From positions 1 through 15,160 of the forward strand of contig RBNI01003809.1 in the NCBI GenBank assembly GCA_003990745.1: a stretch of 15,160 bases of DNA, written 5' to 3'. This DNA comes from Jimgerdemannia flammicorona. Its lineage: Eukaryota > Mucoromycota > Endogonomycetes > Endogonales > Endogonaceae. Shown piece after piece: positions 1-9,344 of the stretch. The notes beneath the pieces are model-generated. The model was not told where the DNA came from, ran no database searches, and saw only the letters and a list, made by a program, of their open reading frames with translations. Position 1 is the first letter of the stretch, and the number at the start of each line of letters is the position of its first letter. The position numbers and the translations under genes are program-made.

Positions 1-426
1 AAACCTGATCAACGTCGCCAGACCCGATCGTGGGACCATAGCATAGGGCGGCAAACCGCAACTCAATCAACTTTGCCTTGCTCCAACTTCCATGGCTCTT
101 CACAATCGACGAATCGTGATTCTGGACATCCCAACGAACCTGCAATCCCCAACGCCGCACAACATACAGACACGTATCAATTACATCAGACCGCAATAAA
201 ATATTATTTTACGGTGATCAAAAATTCCAGCCACGATATATAAAGCTTGGCTGGGGGCAACCATATGTACAAGGATTCAACGAAACCACATCACCAAACC
301 GCACAAACGAATAAAGGACCACGAAACGATCGAAGTTCAATTGACCCAACAGGGACTCAACGGCGGTCCACCTTTATATCAACGACGACACGATAACAGT
401 CTAGCCCGCCTCTCCGCCCACGCGGC
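1..426. other. non-coding flank downstream of the DHHC gene
   Basis: I see no supported gene in this stretch. The minus-strand DHHC gene stops at 427, so the right part should be its 3' UTR and terminator region. An AATAAA occurs on the plus strand near 198-205 and a TATATAAA-like string near 236-245. Without the sequence to the left I cannot say whether they belong to a neighbouring gene. A 30-odd-codon ATG reading frame starting near 91 resembles nothing I know and is probably chance. Confidence 0.5.
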
Positions 427-2694
427 TCACACGTCCTTGATGTCCTCCAGGTCGTGGAACTCATGCTGGTGCCGTACTTGCTGCTGCTGCAGCGTCCGCG
501 GAAGGGCGTAGAACTCGTGGCACTTTTCGAAGGTCTTGCCACTGCCCTATAAGAAAGATGAAATATAGGACGGGTATTTAGCATGCGCAGCTCGGGTAGA
601 CGAAAAATTCATGGAATGTGGAAGTAGAAAGGGATGTTACATGTGGCAGGACTGGTAGCGGGATCAGGATCGTCCACCATCGCCTGAGATGGAGAAATAT
701 ATAAAAGGTGTGTGGGGGATAGCGTATGTCAGATGCAATAGAACGAAAGTGATGTAGAGTCGGTTGTGACATGTCCATCGAGCTTCACAATTAACAAGCA
801 TCCAGAATACTCATTCCATAGACACACACACATTTTGGCTATCCTCCCAACAAAACAAAAGCGAAAGCTCATACGCACACGTGATCATCAATGCTAAAGA
901 ACCGCCTCAAATTTTCTCTGGCGCCGAATGAGTACATGTTGACAAAGATCTGCAGGATCGGAAAAGTGAGGAAGTCAGGATTAGTGGTGAGGCATTTGCG
1001 ATGCTACGCGGATCCGTGGGGATAACTCACACGTTCTGATACAACAATACAACCAGCAATTCTCTCCCTCCCATCTTTAATGTGACCATCCTCATTTTCA
1101 ACCGCCCACCGTATTGTGTCGCGCACGCCGCTACTATCCATATACCAAACCTCTCCCTTCTCAACAATGAACTAAGTGCACAAAAAACGAAGACGTTGCA
1201 TACCTCGCCCTGCGACTTGAGCAGCCCCTTCTCGTACTGGTTGTTGTAGAACTCGACGGTCGTTTGGCCGGTAATAATGAGGTAGTAGTGCCACCCACAC
1301 AAAGCCGCTGTTCGCGAAAGAGGAGCGAAATAGGAGCGAAACGTCAGCGTAAGAGATTCCGTCATCTCACCAATTCTCCCGCCTACATCCAACAAAACTC
1401 AAACGTACCCAGTGCCACCCCCATCGCCACCGCCAGCACAACTGAGAACGCCATGAGCGCACGGGGGTACCAGTACGGCCACTACAGGAAAAGGGGGGAG
1501 CCTCATGAGTCGAGGTGGTTCCAGATTTCGACAGTGCTCCGCTTGGGAGATGCTACCGTCAAACTAATGCCCTGACGCTAATTATTCAGTACGTGATCAC
1601 AACACGCAGATGTCGCTTCTGCTTGCCAAGGTCATTCCCAATCCGGCTGCTTCCGAATCTTGCCTTATCCCACCTTGCTCAATCTTGCCTTATCCCCACC
1701 TTGCTCAATCTCTCCCTATCATCAACCTCAAATCAGTCCGCCACCGCTTATTACACCACTTTGATCCCCCTCAACCCACCTCATTCAAGAAATCCAGCGA
1801 CCTCAAGAACGGTCCCCACGCAACGATCACAAAGTACAGCGCGGCGACGACCATGTAGGTCATGAAGAGCAAGAAATAGCGATGATTGAAATGGCCGACG
1901 CAGTTATGAATCCAGGGGCCTGGAAACATTATGGAGGAGGATTGAAACGGGTAAGCAACGGGCGGTTTTCGAAAGAAGGATCTTGGGGGCATAGATGGTG
2001 ATGAGTAGAAGGGATTACGCACAGTGATGGTCAAACTTGAGCACGCAGGTGTTGCACACGCTACAGTGGTGCGCGCGCTCGGGTTTCGGGAGGTGGCCTA
2101 TGTACGTGCCGAGACGAAAGGAAAAATGTGACGAAAATTAAAGAGAGTGTGTAACGAGGTAAAAGCGAAAAGGGCATGCATGGAGAGCTTGAGAGGCGAT
2201 GCATACATTTCTTGCACGTCTTGGGGAATGAGTCATATTCCTCGAGCTCTAACAGGACCTCTCGAAGTGATGCCTCGTCGGTCTCCTGCGGAGTTCAAAT
2301 GTGTGAGAACAACCTCTTGAATTAACCGCCTGAATCGAACGCCGCCCAAACTGGGACAGATTTTGCTACGTCTAGCGGCCTCCTCCCCTTCCCCAGGCAC
2401 ACCATCCCCGCAAAAGCTCACCACATCCTTCTTAGGCTCTAATACACCTCCAGGCGGCGTGGTCACTGCCATGTAATAGTGAAATGCAATATTGCAAATC
2501 ATGTAGACACTGAACAGGAGGGTTGCGCCGGCGCCGAGCATCTGCCAGAAGGTTGTCTCGTCAGTCCAAGGGTGGTTGAAGGGGAAGACGATGGCGAAGT
2601 AAGCTGTTGCGCAGAGGGAGATGAGGACTACAGCGAGAACGATAAAGAGGGGCCCGATGCCGTAGATGGCACGGTCGACGATGTGGATGACCAT
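427..2694 (-). CDS. DHHC-type palmitoyltransferase (ZDHHC16/PFA-like), 9 exons
   Basis: Predicted membrane S-acyltransferase that moves palmitate from palmitoyl-CoA to protein cysteines, probably in the ER/Golgi system. Exons (minus, 5' to 3'): 2694-2422, 2285-2207, 2097-2023, 1919-1780, 1481-1409, 1307-1204, 949-879, 683-641, 546-427; total 978 nt, 325 aa, phases agree at every junction. Residues 1-91 hold two hydrophobic spans. The cysteine-rich domain (about 115-160) has [12 protein letters not shown] and the catalytic DHHC at 140-143, followed by [15 protein letters not shown]. Two more hydrophobic spans follow (about 158-185 and 190-225). Then come TTVE (229-232) and a PaCCT-like motif [15 protein letters not shown] (252-266). 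Exon 8 encodes [14 protein letters not shown], matching the vertebrate ZDHHC16 C-terminal region. I chose the ATG at 2694; an in-frame ATG at 2778 would add 28 proline/serine-rich residues. Intron 4 (298 nt) and intron 6 (254 nt) are long, so an extra exon is possible. Family certain, orthology inferred. Confidence 0.9.
1656..1706. repeat. tandem duplication inside DHHC intron 4
   Basis: A unit beginning AATCTTGCCTTATCCC and ending ACCTTGCTC is present twice in direct succession (1656-1680 and 1681-1706). The second copy has one extra C, and a partial third start (AATCT) follows. It lies wholly inside the 298-nt intron, so it does not change the protein. Confidence 0.85.
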
Positions 2695-2796
2695 GACACT
2701 CGGGGTAAATGAAGGGGAGGAGGGAGGGAAAGGAGGAGAGAAAGGATGAGGGAAAGGAGGAGAGGGGTGGTGAAACATAAATCGGGAATGAGCCAC

Positions 2797-2804
2797 TGAC
2801 GTCA
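2797..2804. promoter_or_regulatory. CRE palindrome
   Basis: Perfect 8-bp TGACGTCA inside CTGACGTCACAGAC. It is a known binding site for CREB/ATF-type bZIP factors. It lies about 100 bp from the DHHC ATG and about 115 bp from the transporter ATG. A near-copy of the extended motif occurs at 5151-5164. Confidence 0.55.
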
Positions 2805-2826
2805 CAGACCTTGTTCAGGCGATGGC

Positions 2827-2851
2827 TGAGTCAATATATATATATATATAT
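2827..2851 (+). promoter_or_regulatory. Gcn4/AP-1-type site abutting a TA-rich TATA tract
   Basis: TGAGTCA at 2827-2833 matches the Gcn4 consensus TGASTCA and runs straight into a TA-dinucleotide tract (2834-2851). It sits 87-93 bp upstream of the amino-acid transporter start, so control by the general amino-acid response is a reasonable inference, not shown. Confidence 0.5.
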
Positions 2852-2919
2852 TTATATATTCGTCCTCCTTCCCCAACACCGACCCTGCTGACCTTCTTCC
2901 TTCCGTCGATTCTACAACA

Positions 2920-4733
2920 ATGTCCGCATACAACCCCATCTTCAACGACGACGATTTCGATCCCCCCACAAACCAGCACAACTCATCTAGTTCCGCCCGC
3001 TCGTCTCTTCCTGACGATCATGCCCCCTTGCTCCACTCACCCGCCATCCCGCCGTCCGCCGAGGACTACGAGGAAGAGGATGACGGCCATGGTTCGGGTG
3101 CTGCAGCCGCTACCGCCGGATTCTTTGGTTGCACCGTCAACCTTGCAAACACCATACTGGGGACTGGGATGCTCGCCATGGTGTGTGTTGCGACCTGAGA
3201 GCTAACGACATGAAGCTGCACTCGCACCAGATCACAATGATTTTATCCTCACACAACACCTTCTTCTATCAGCCCTCCGCTATCGCCTCCATCGGCCTCA
3301 TCCCCGGTATTTTTATCATTGTCTACTCGGCCACTGCCTCTAGCCTAGGCCTCTACTTCCTCTCTAAAGCCGCCGCCCGCACTGAGGGCCGCCACGCCTC
3401 CTTCTTCACCATCTCCAAACTCACCTGGCCGGGCGCTGCCATCCTCTTTGACGCCGCCATCGCCATCAAGTGTTTCGGTGTTTCCATTTCCTACCTCATC
3501 ATCATCGGCGAGCTCATGCCCGAGGTCGTTCTCTCCTTCCTCGGCAACACCCCCGGTGGCATTCTCTCCACCCCCGAAGGCGACGACCCCTACATGGACT
3601 ACTTGACCGATCGCAAATTTTGGATCACTGTCCTCATGGCCTCTGTCATAGTCCCCATCTCCTTCTTCCGGAAGCTTGACTCCCTACGCTACACGAGCCT
3701 GATCGCCCTGTTTGCTGTCGTTTACCTCGTCGCCATCGTCGTGTGGGGTTACGTCGCCCCCAAGACCAAGGCACCGGAACCGGGGGACATTGAACTGGTG
3801 CATTTTACGTCCAGATTCTTTTCCACCCTGCCCGTGTTCGTGTTCGCGTTCACGTGCCACCAGAATGTAATGTATCGACTTTGGTATCGTTCTCTCCGCC
3901 TATTAGCTCCATGTCCGCACGCCCATACCATTCCTATCACTCGCCCCTCCAGATCTTTTCAGTCTACAATGAGCTCAAGGACAACAATCAGCGCGTCATT
4001 AATTCTGTCATCACCACCTCCATCGGCTCCGCCATGGGCGTCTATGAGTGCATTGGCATTCTCGGCTACCTCACCTTCGGCAAAAACGTCCAGTCTAATA
4101 TCATCATGGAATGTGAGCAATTCCCTCTCATTTTGCAAACCCTCGTCCCCATCTACACAAGATTCGACTAACCACCCCCAGACCCCCCTCTATAGACCCC
4201 GCCTCTGCCTTTATAACCTGCGGCCGTATCGCCATCGTCGTTTTAGTTCTTTTCAGCTATCCGCTCCAGGCGCACCCAGCCCGCGCCTCGCTCGACAAGA
4301 TCCTCGCCTCGCGCTCGCCTCAGGCCTCTGGCCTCAAGATCCTGCCACCCCCCAGTCAGCTCAAATACTTTCTCATGACCACAGGCATCCTGGTATCGAG
4401 CTACCTGATCGCCATTAGCGTAACCAGGCTGGATACGGTAAGTGTTCTTTTCTGAGTCTCTGTCGTTATTTGAATATCGTTCCTATCTCTAATACATTTC
4501 TCATATAAACAAAAAAAAAGGTCCTATCCTTCGTCGGCAGCACCGGCTCGACCATGATCTCCTTCATCCTCCCCGGCGCTTTTTACTACAAAATCCACGA
4601 GGCCGATCCCTGGCACCCGCGCAAAATCATTGCCGTCTTTCTCGCGGTATACGGCTGCTGCGTCATGACCATCTGCCTGACCTATAATATCAGTCACTTG
4701 GGCGGGCCCGTCGTCCCGGGACATTACTTGTGA
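2920..4733 (+). CDS. vacuolar amino-acid transporter, Avt5/Avt6-like (AAAP/SLC38 family)
   Basis: Predicted proton-coupled amino-acid transporter of the vacuolar membrane; yeast relatives export acidic or basic amino acids from the vacuole. Exons: 2920-3180, 3273-3866, 3953-4112, 4196-4437, 4521-4733; total 1470 nt, 489 aa. The first 60 residues are polar, Ser/Asp/Glu-rich and probably cytosolic. The transporter core starts with NLANTILGTGMLAM (about 74-87) joined by splicing to PSAIASIGLIPG. Strong Avt6-type blocks follow: AIAIKCFGVSISYLIIIGE, PVFVFAFTCHQN joined to IFSVYNEL, GYLTFGKNVQSNIIMEY, PLQAHPARASLDKIL, and GSTGSTMISFILPGAFYYK. About 10-11 hydrophobic spans are visible. Intron 3 must use the TATAG acceptor ending at 4195; the nearer CCCCCAG at 4181 puts a stop in frame. 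The last acceptor (4520) follows an A run rather than a pyrimidine tract. It diverges from the DHHC gene and converges on NCS1. Confidence 0.93.
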
Positions 4734-5222
4734 TAGATGGATGCATTACTGATCGTTTAATTTACTTGATCAATTTTTATCGTTACCCCCTCTCTCGCTT
4801 TTGACTACGTAGCGTGAATACATTTCTTCTTTATTTTCAGGCAGCTGCCTGATCGATATAACCGATTACAAAAAAAAAAATGGAAGAATAAATAGTAAGG
4901 ACAGATGTGTCGATCGGTTTTCCCCCAAAGAAAGAACAATACGAATATTCCAACCAACCGCTACAGGTGCAAGTGCACTCACGGAATAAAATCGGTTTTT
5001 GTTCATGTTCCGAAAACAACCGAAACAGGAGATGTGCAACGCAAACGATCGAAAGAAATACAAGAGAGAAAGGAAGGGAAGTCTGTACATAAAAAATTGT
5101 GAGAGTGAGATACTAAAGTGTGCGATATGACTGTGGCGAGCCAAGACTAACTGACGTCACGGACACATATTACAAGCACGTGAACACACCGCCCTAGTTA
5201 GGCAACAAACAGAAACGTTCAG
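4734..5222. other. convergent 3' spacer between transporter and NCS1
   Basis: No gene is seen here. It should hold the 3' UTRs and polyadenylation signals of two converging genes. AATAAA at 4887-4892, about 155 nt after the transporter stop and after an 11-A run, is a candidate poly(A) signal for the plus strand. TTTATT at about 4830 is the same signal for the minus strand. A second CRE palindrome TGACGTCA lies at 5152-5159 and a CACGTG at 5177-5182. Short reading frames in this stretch are lysine/serine-rich and look random. Confidence 0.55.
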
Positions 5223-6495
5223 CTACACCAGACCGTCGTACAAGCTCAACGCCTGCACAATCGTCGGGTCCTGCTTGGAGCCTTCCCTGAACTCATCCAT
5301 GCTCAACCGGCCATCTTGATTCTTTGTGGCGGAAATGGAAGACGGTTGGAGGGAAGATTTAGTATAGGGACGAAAGTATATCGTCATTGCACAATACTGC
5401 CAAGGGTGCGTTATTGCATTGAAACACTATTCAAAAACTTTGAGTTATCCGGATTGCCCGTCCCGCCCTTTCCGCTAATCCCACCGATGCTAAACCTAGT
5501 CACAAGGGAGGGGGGGACCGCATGACAAAAAGAAAAAAGAAAATAGAGTACAACAATGCAAAGCGAAACGAACCTTATCCATCAACGCGAAAATTTTATT
5601 TACTCTCTTCTCGGGTGTGTCCTCGTCCGCCGGTAGTTTCACCATCGACCCGACCATCTTATAAATGGCGTCCACAATCCGGAGCATCTCATCCTGCGTA
5701 ATGAAACCGTCATTGTCGATGTCATAGAGTTGAAAAGCCCCTGTAAACGATTGGAATGCGTTGAATGGAAGTTAGAGATGAAATATTTTTCTAAAGTGAT
5801 GTATTAGCTCTAGCCTCCGTACATCCCCACTACTGCCTTTTATCCCCTCCTCATCCTATTCATCACATCTCCCTACCCATGTAACACAACCACCAAAATT
5901 GTGGAAAGGCACTTACACAGCAGCTTCTCGTCCAGTTTCCCTCGACTCGTGACGCTTAGTGCGCAGATGAACTCCTTGAAATCGATTGTTCCGTTCTTGT
6001 TCTCGTCGAAGACGTTGAACACATATTCAGCAAACTTGGATGGGTCGCCGAAGGGAAAGAATTGCTTGTAGATCTTCTGGAACTCGGTCTTATCTAAAAC
6101 GCCTGAGGGGCAGTCCTTGAGGAAGCCTTTGTACCTGGAAGGTCGTTAATGGGGACGGGAATGGGAATGGGAGTTGGGAGACGGTCAGTTATGAAACAGA
6201 TGCCTGGTGAGACGTAGATGGAAGTCGGTTAGGGAGAGTGCAGCGTCCGCAACGACGTATTAGCATAGATGGCGATGAGAGGTTAAGGCAAAAAACACTT
6301 GAACCTACCATTGCTGCAGCTCCTTTTTTTCAACTATTGGGATACAGGAAGTGAAGAAAAAGTGCATGAGTCACTTGTACGTTACGAAGATACATGCAGC
6401 ATCCTGTGAGGGACCAGACATCGATACATACAATAGGTACACTTCTGCAACTCGGTTAACTGCTCCTGACTGAGTTTGCTCTGTGCTTTACCCAT
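5223..6495 (-). CDS. NCS1: neuronal calcium sensor 1 / frequenin homologue
   Basis: Calcium-binding EF-hand protein. In yeast Frq1 and other family members it activates phosphatidylinositol 4-kinase (Pik1) at the Golgi; S. pombe Ncs1 acts in calcium tolerance. Exons (minus): 6495-6432, 6333-6309, 6134-5917, 5740-5574, 5321-5223; total 573 nt, 190 aa, the usual family length. The N-terminus MGKAQSKLS is an N-myristoylation motif (Gly2). EF1 is degenerate (CPSG around 38-41), as in the family. EF2 is [12 protein letters not shown] (73-84), EF3 [12 protein letters not shown] (109-120), EF4 [12 protein letters not shown] (157-168). The C-terminus is SLYDGLV, identical to animal NCS1. Exon 2 is a 25-nt micro-exon encoding EKKELQQ plus split codons. 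Intron 4 (252 nt) uses donor GTTCGT and acceptor CAAAG, both weak, but the EF4 loop needs this junction. A TTTAAATATA stretch at 6561-6570 (TATA-like) lies about 70 bp before the start. Confidence 0.96.
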
Positions 6496-7029
6496 TGGTG
6501 TAGTGCGGTATGTGGGAACGGTTCAAAGAAAAAGTGGTATGTAAAGAAAAAGGAAAGAGATATATTTAAAGAGTTCGAGGTAAGCAATTAATTTGGCTGA
6601 GGGTGAGCACATGATGACTGTGACCCGAGATAGGGGGCGTCGATCGTTCCATCGAATTTGGTGGCGTCATACACACATCCATCCTGCCAAGGACCCCCCT
6701 TCCAATCCGGACACAAAAAAAAAAACAAACGAAGACGAAGAAGAAAAAAAAACCCCCCTAAAAAGAAGAGAATGCGACCCATCCAACACCGCCTTATTTC
6801 CGAAACATCGCGTTCCAGACGTTCCGTGTCTTCCGTGGACGAGACGGTGGCACCGCACCCACGAGCAAAGCTATATCCTGTGTTTCCAGAATTTCCATAA
6901 AAAATTTTTTTTTTTTGGTCGTCCACGTTGACCGCCACGGAACTGATTGCGCCGCGCCACAGTATTGTATATCAATTCGCGTCCACGTTTTGGCCTCTCT
7001 CAAGCCCCACAAATCGTCTGAGCTATTTG

Positions 7030-7120
7030 CAGTGTCGGCATCTCCGTACTTAAGGTCCTCGCCGCCACGTCAGGTGCCGCAGGCGCCAAGGTCGCCGAGG
7101 CTCTCCGTCCAAACAAAGAT
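7030..7120 (+). other. possible isolated exon of an unrecognised gene
   Basis: A stretch framed by ATTTGCAG and a GTAAGC donor (7121) reads openly as GISVLKVLAATSGAAGAK then VAEALRPNKD. Its codon use resembles the real genes here (GCC, GTC, AAG, GAG), and the flanking DNA does not. I found no convincing partner exons: the nearest acceptors downstream would give introns of 36-40 nt, shorter than any other in the window. It could be an exon of a small gene, a relic, or chance in GC-richer DNA. Confidence 0.2.
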
Positions 7121-7558
7121 GTAAGCGCAAAGATGCTTAGTTTGACTTATTAATAGCTAGACGAAAAGAGAAATTCAACCGGCTGCGCGCCCACACATCT
7201 TCGATGTGGTAATTGTCACCAATGGTGTGATATTCACTAGTATTTTGCCACTGGTGGGTTGCTCGTTCAACAATTCGAAACTTCCGTTGCTTCAAATCCA
7301 GGAGCACGAACTTTCTCGCCAGCCAAAGTTTGACTCATCGGGAGCGAAAACGAATTCAAACCCATCGCCGACAAACAAACAATCGAAGGGTCGATTGATC
7401 TCTTGTTATTTTTGATAGGGACAAATATATTGAATGGAAGGGCTCCTATTCTACGCCCAATAGATAAATTAACTGGACATGGCTTCAGCACATTTGGCAC
7501 GTGATATAACTTGAGACAACCTTCGCTCTACAAGGACCGTGATTTAACCAAAGGAGCG

Positions 7559-7594
7559 TTTTTTTTTTTTTTTTTTTTTTTTTTGGGGGGGGGG
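7559..7594. repeat. compound homopolymer T26G10
   Basis: Twenty-six T residues are followed directly by ten G residues. In the sense of HEM13 this is C10 then A26, starting about 75 nt after the stop codon. Exact lengths are uncertain because such runs are error-prone in sequencing. Confidence 0.8.
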
Positions 7595-7669
7595 TCGATA
7601 TCTTGTCGACAGTCCTCTGTGACCCCTCTCGGCTCCCAACCCCCATCATCAACCAACGCCACAACGTGT

Positions 7670-9101
7670 CTACACCCACTCTCTGGGCTTCCTCAATACC
7701 TCCAACAGCTTCTCCTCCCTACCCCCCATCTTCGGCTCATACATGTACTCCCACCTAGCCGTCAACGGCAGGCTCATGAGGATGCTCTCGGTGCGACTCC
7801 CGGGTGTCTGCAATCCGAACTTCGTCCCGCGATCCCAGATGAGGTTGAACTCGACGTAGCGGCCACGGCGCAGCTGCTGCCATTGCTTCATCTCCTCAGT
7901 GAAGGCGATGTCCTTGCGGCGCTTGAGGATTGGGACGTACGATGGCACGAAGGCATTACCCATGTCCCTGACGAAGGCGAAAATTTCCTCCGGCGACTTG
8001 TCGTCCAAGTCATCGAAAAAAATGCCGCCGACCCCGCGGGTCTCATTGCGGTGCTTGAGGTGGAAGTAGTCATCGCACCATTTTTTAAACTTGGGGTAAT
8101 ATTCTTTGTCGTGCTTGTCACACACGGCCTTAAGCGTCTTGTGGAAGTGTACCGCGTCTTCCTCGAACAAGTATGAGGGGGTCAGATCCGCGCCACCGCC
8201 GAACCAGGCCATCTTGGGCGAGCCGTCCTCGTTCTCAACTTCGAAGTAGCGATAGTTCATGTGAACAGTAGGGGCGTTAGGATTCTTTGGGTGCATGATA
8301 ATGGAGATGCCAGCGGCGAAGAAGGGCGACGGACCGTCGACCTCCAGGTCCTTGCCGCGGTCGTTGCGCATCTGCAGGACGGCGGCCTTGGGAAGCTTGC
8401 CGTACACAATTGAGACCATGACGCCGGCCTTCTCGAGGATGTTGCCGTCCTGCAGCACGCACGAGATGCCATCGCCGCCCTCCTTGCGTTGCCAGAGGTC
8501 ACGTTTGAACTGGGTGCCATCGATATTTTCGATCTCGGCGACGATCCTGTTCTGAAGATCCTTGATGTACTGCTCCATGCGGAGGCGCATCGAGTCTTTG
8601 GCGGTAATGGGGCCGGCCAGCCGCTAGTGGAACGAGTGGGTAAAAAAGTGAGCTTGGCAGGACCCAGCATAGTAATATGAGACTTCAGATCTATTAATGT
8701 TGCGAAACATACCCGTTGCCTATCAATGCTCACGACATCACAGTGAATTTCACCAACCTGACATGTCGCATAATCAATGTATGAGTAACTTTTTTTTTTT
8801 TTGGCGCACACTTTCATCCCCACTATAAAGAAACCATTCCTCTCTATTCACCTCATAACCCCCTAAGCGGCACAATCCCTTTGAGTACACTTACCGGCGA
8901 CGGCATCCTCCCAACCTTCGCAGCGTAGAACGTGGCTGCAATACCTGCGACGGCGACCGCACCCCCCCACACGGCAGTGTTGACAGATTTGGTAGCCCTC
9001 TTGCTTCGAGCAGTGGAATAGGCGCGAGAGAGGTGCGCAGCGTACAGGATAGGGGTGCTGGAGCGGATCAGAGTGGTTGTCAGCCTAAATGTTGCGGTCA
9101 T
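7670..9101 (-). CDS. HEM13: coproporphyrinogen III oxidase, oxygen-dependent, mitochondrial form
   Basis: Converts coproporphyrinogen III to protoporphyrinogen IX by oxidative decarboxylation of two propionates, the sixth step of heme synthesis. Exons (minus): 9101-8895, 8757-8713, 8623-7670; 1206 nt, 401 aa. Exon 1 has no acidic residue in its first 69 codons and reads like a mitochondrial presequence ([20 protein letters not shown], with RAYS near 27-30), then a hydrophobic span (about 46-61). Yeast Hem13 lacks this and is cytosolic. Catalytic core: HMNYRYFE (205-212), [17 protein letters not shown] (224-240), [20 protein letters not shown] (336-355), [11 protein letters not shown] (360-370), ending KPREWV as in yeast. 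The 45-nt middle exon ([15 protein letters not shown]) has a CAG acceptor and GTATGT donor and keeps phase, but it is not in the conserved core; without it the protein is 386 aa. It is divergent from the acyl-CoA synthetase. Confidence 0.95.
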
Positions 9102-9189
9102 GGTGGAAGAGTTGGATTGGACGCGATGAATAGGTGTGAAATTAATACTGTAAATGGTGCGTCACGAATTTATCAGGTGACGTTTACAG

Positions 9190-9194
9190 CCAAT
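9190..9194. promoter_or_regulatory. CCAAT box upstream of HEM13
   Basis: CCAAT (in GCCAATCACA) lies about 90 bp upstream of the HEM13 start. CCAAT-binding HAP complexes control many heme and respiratory genes in fungi, so this is a plausible but unproven element. Confidence 0.4.
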
Positions 9195-9344
9195 CACACT
9201 CTAACGTAACGACGAAGAGGTCTGGCAGTAGAAGATATTTTCACAACGCTACGAATTCAGAAATTTGATTAACATTCTCTCTATTGATTTAAAAAGAGGA
9301 ACTTTTTATAAGGTTGGGTCAAATTTGGCCACCAGTCACAATTC

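Larger units (their letters stand above)
2695..2919. promoter_or_regulatory. shared divergent promoter of the DHHC and transporter genes
   Basis: These 225 bp separate the two start codons and must carry both promoters. Elements visible: a perfect CRE palindrome TGACGTCA at 2797-2804, a Gcn4/AP-1-type TGAGTCA at 2827-2833, and a TA run at 2834-2851 that can act as the TATA element of the transporter gene, about 70-85 bp before its ATG. The side next to the DHHC start is purine-rich on the plus strand (pyrimidine-rich in DHHC sense), typical of fungal 5' UTRs. Confidence 0.7.
6496..7669. other. homopolymer-rich spacer between NCS1 and HEM13
   Basis: About 1.2 kb without a confidently supported gene. 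The left end is the NCS1 promoter. It contains many runs: A11 near 6716, A9 then C6 near 6746, A6T12 at 6899-6916, and T26G10 at 7559-7594. Several short open frames cross these runs and look like low complexity. One better candidate exon lies at 7030-7120 and is listed separately. A Gcn4-like TGACTCA is at 7331-7337 and a CACGTG at 7499-7504. The right end is the HEM13 3' UTR. Confidence 0.5.

Noticed and set aside
2695..2805. GTG start at 2805 for the DHHC protein
   Set aside because: Fungal nuclear genes rarely start at GTG, and the CRE site lies there; ATGs at 2694 or 2778 are better.
4113..4195. Frameshift in the transporter gene at the C6 run
   Set aside because: The apparent frame break comes only from using the acceptor at 4181; the acceptor at 4195 restores frame and family sequence.
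3129..4418. 429-codon plus-strand open frame
   Set aside because: Only its middle is real (transporter exon 2). It reads through introns at both ends and continues in the wrong frame.
6588..6938. Overlapping open frames of 80-116 codons on both strands
   Set aside because: All cross A, C or T runs, have lysine/phenylalanine repeats, and show no splice structure or motif.
7511..8176. 221-codon plus-strand open frame beginning in the T/G run
   Set aside because: It is the antisense shadow of the conserved HEM13 exon 3; its first part is homopolymer (F and G runs) and no family motif is seen.
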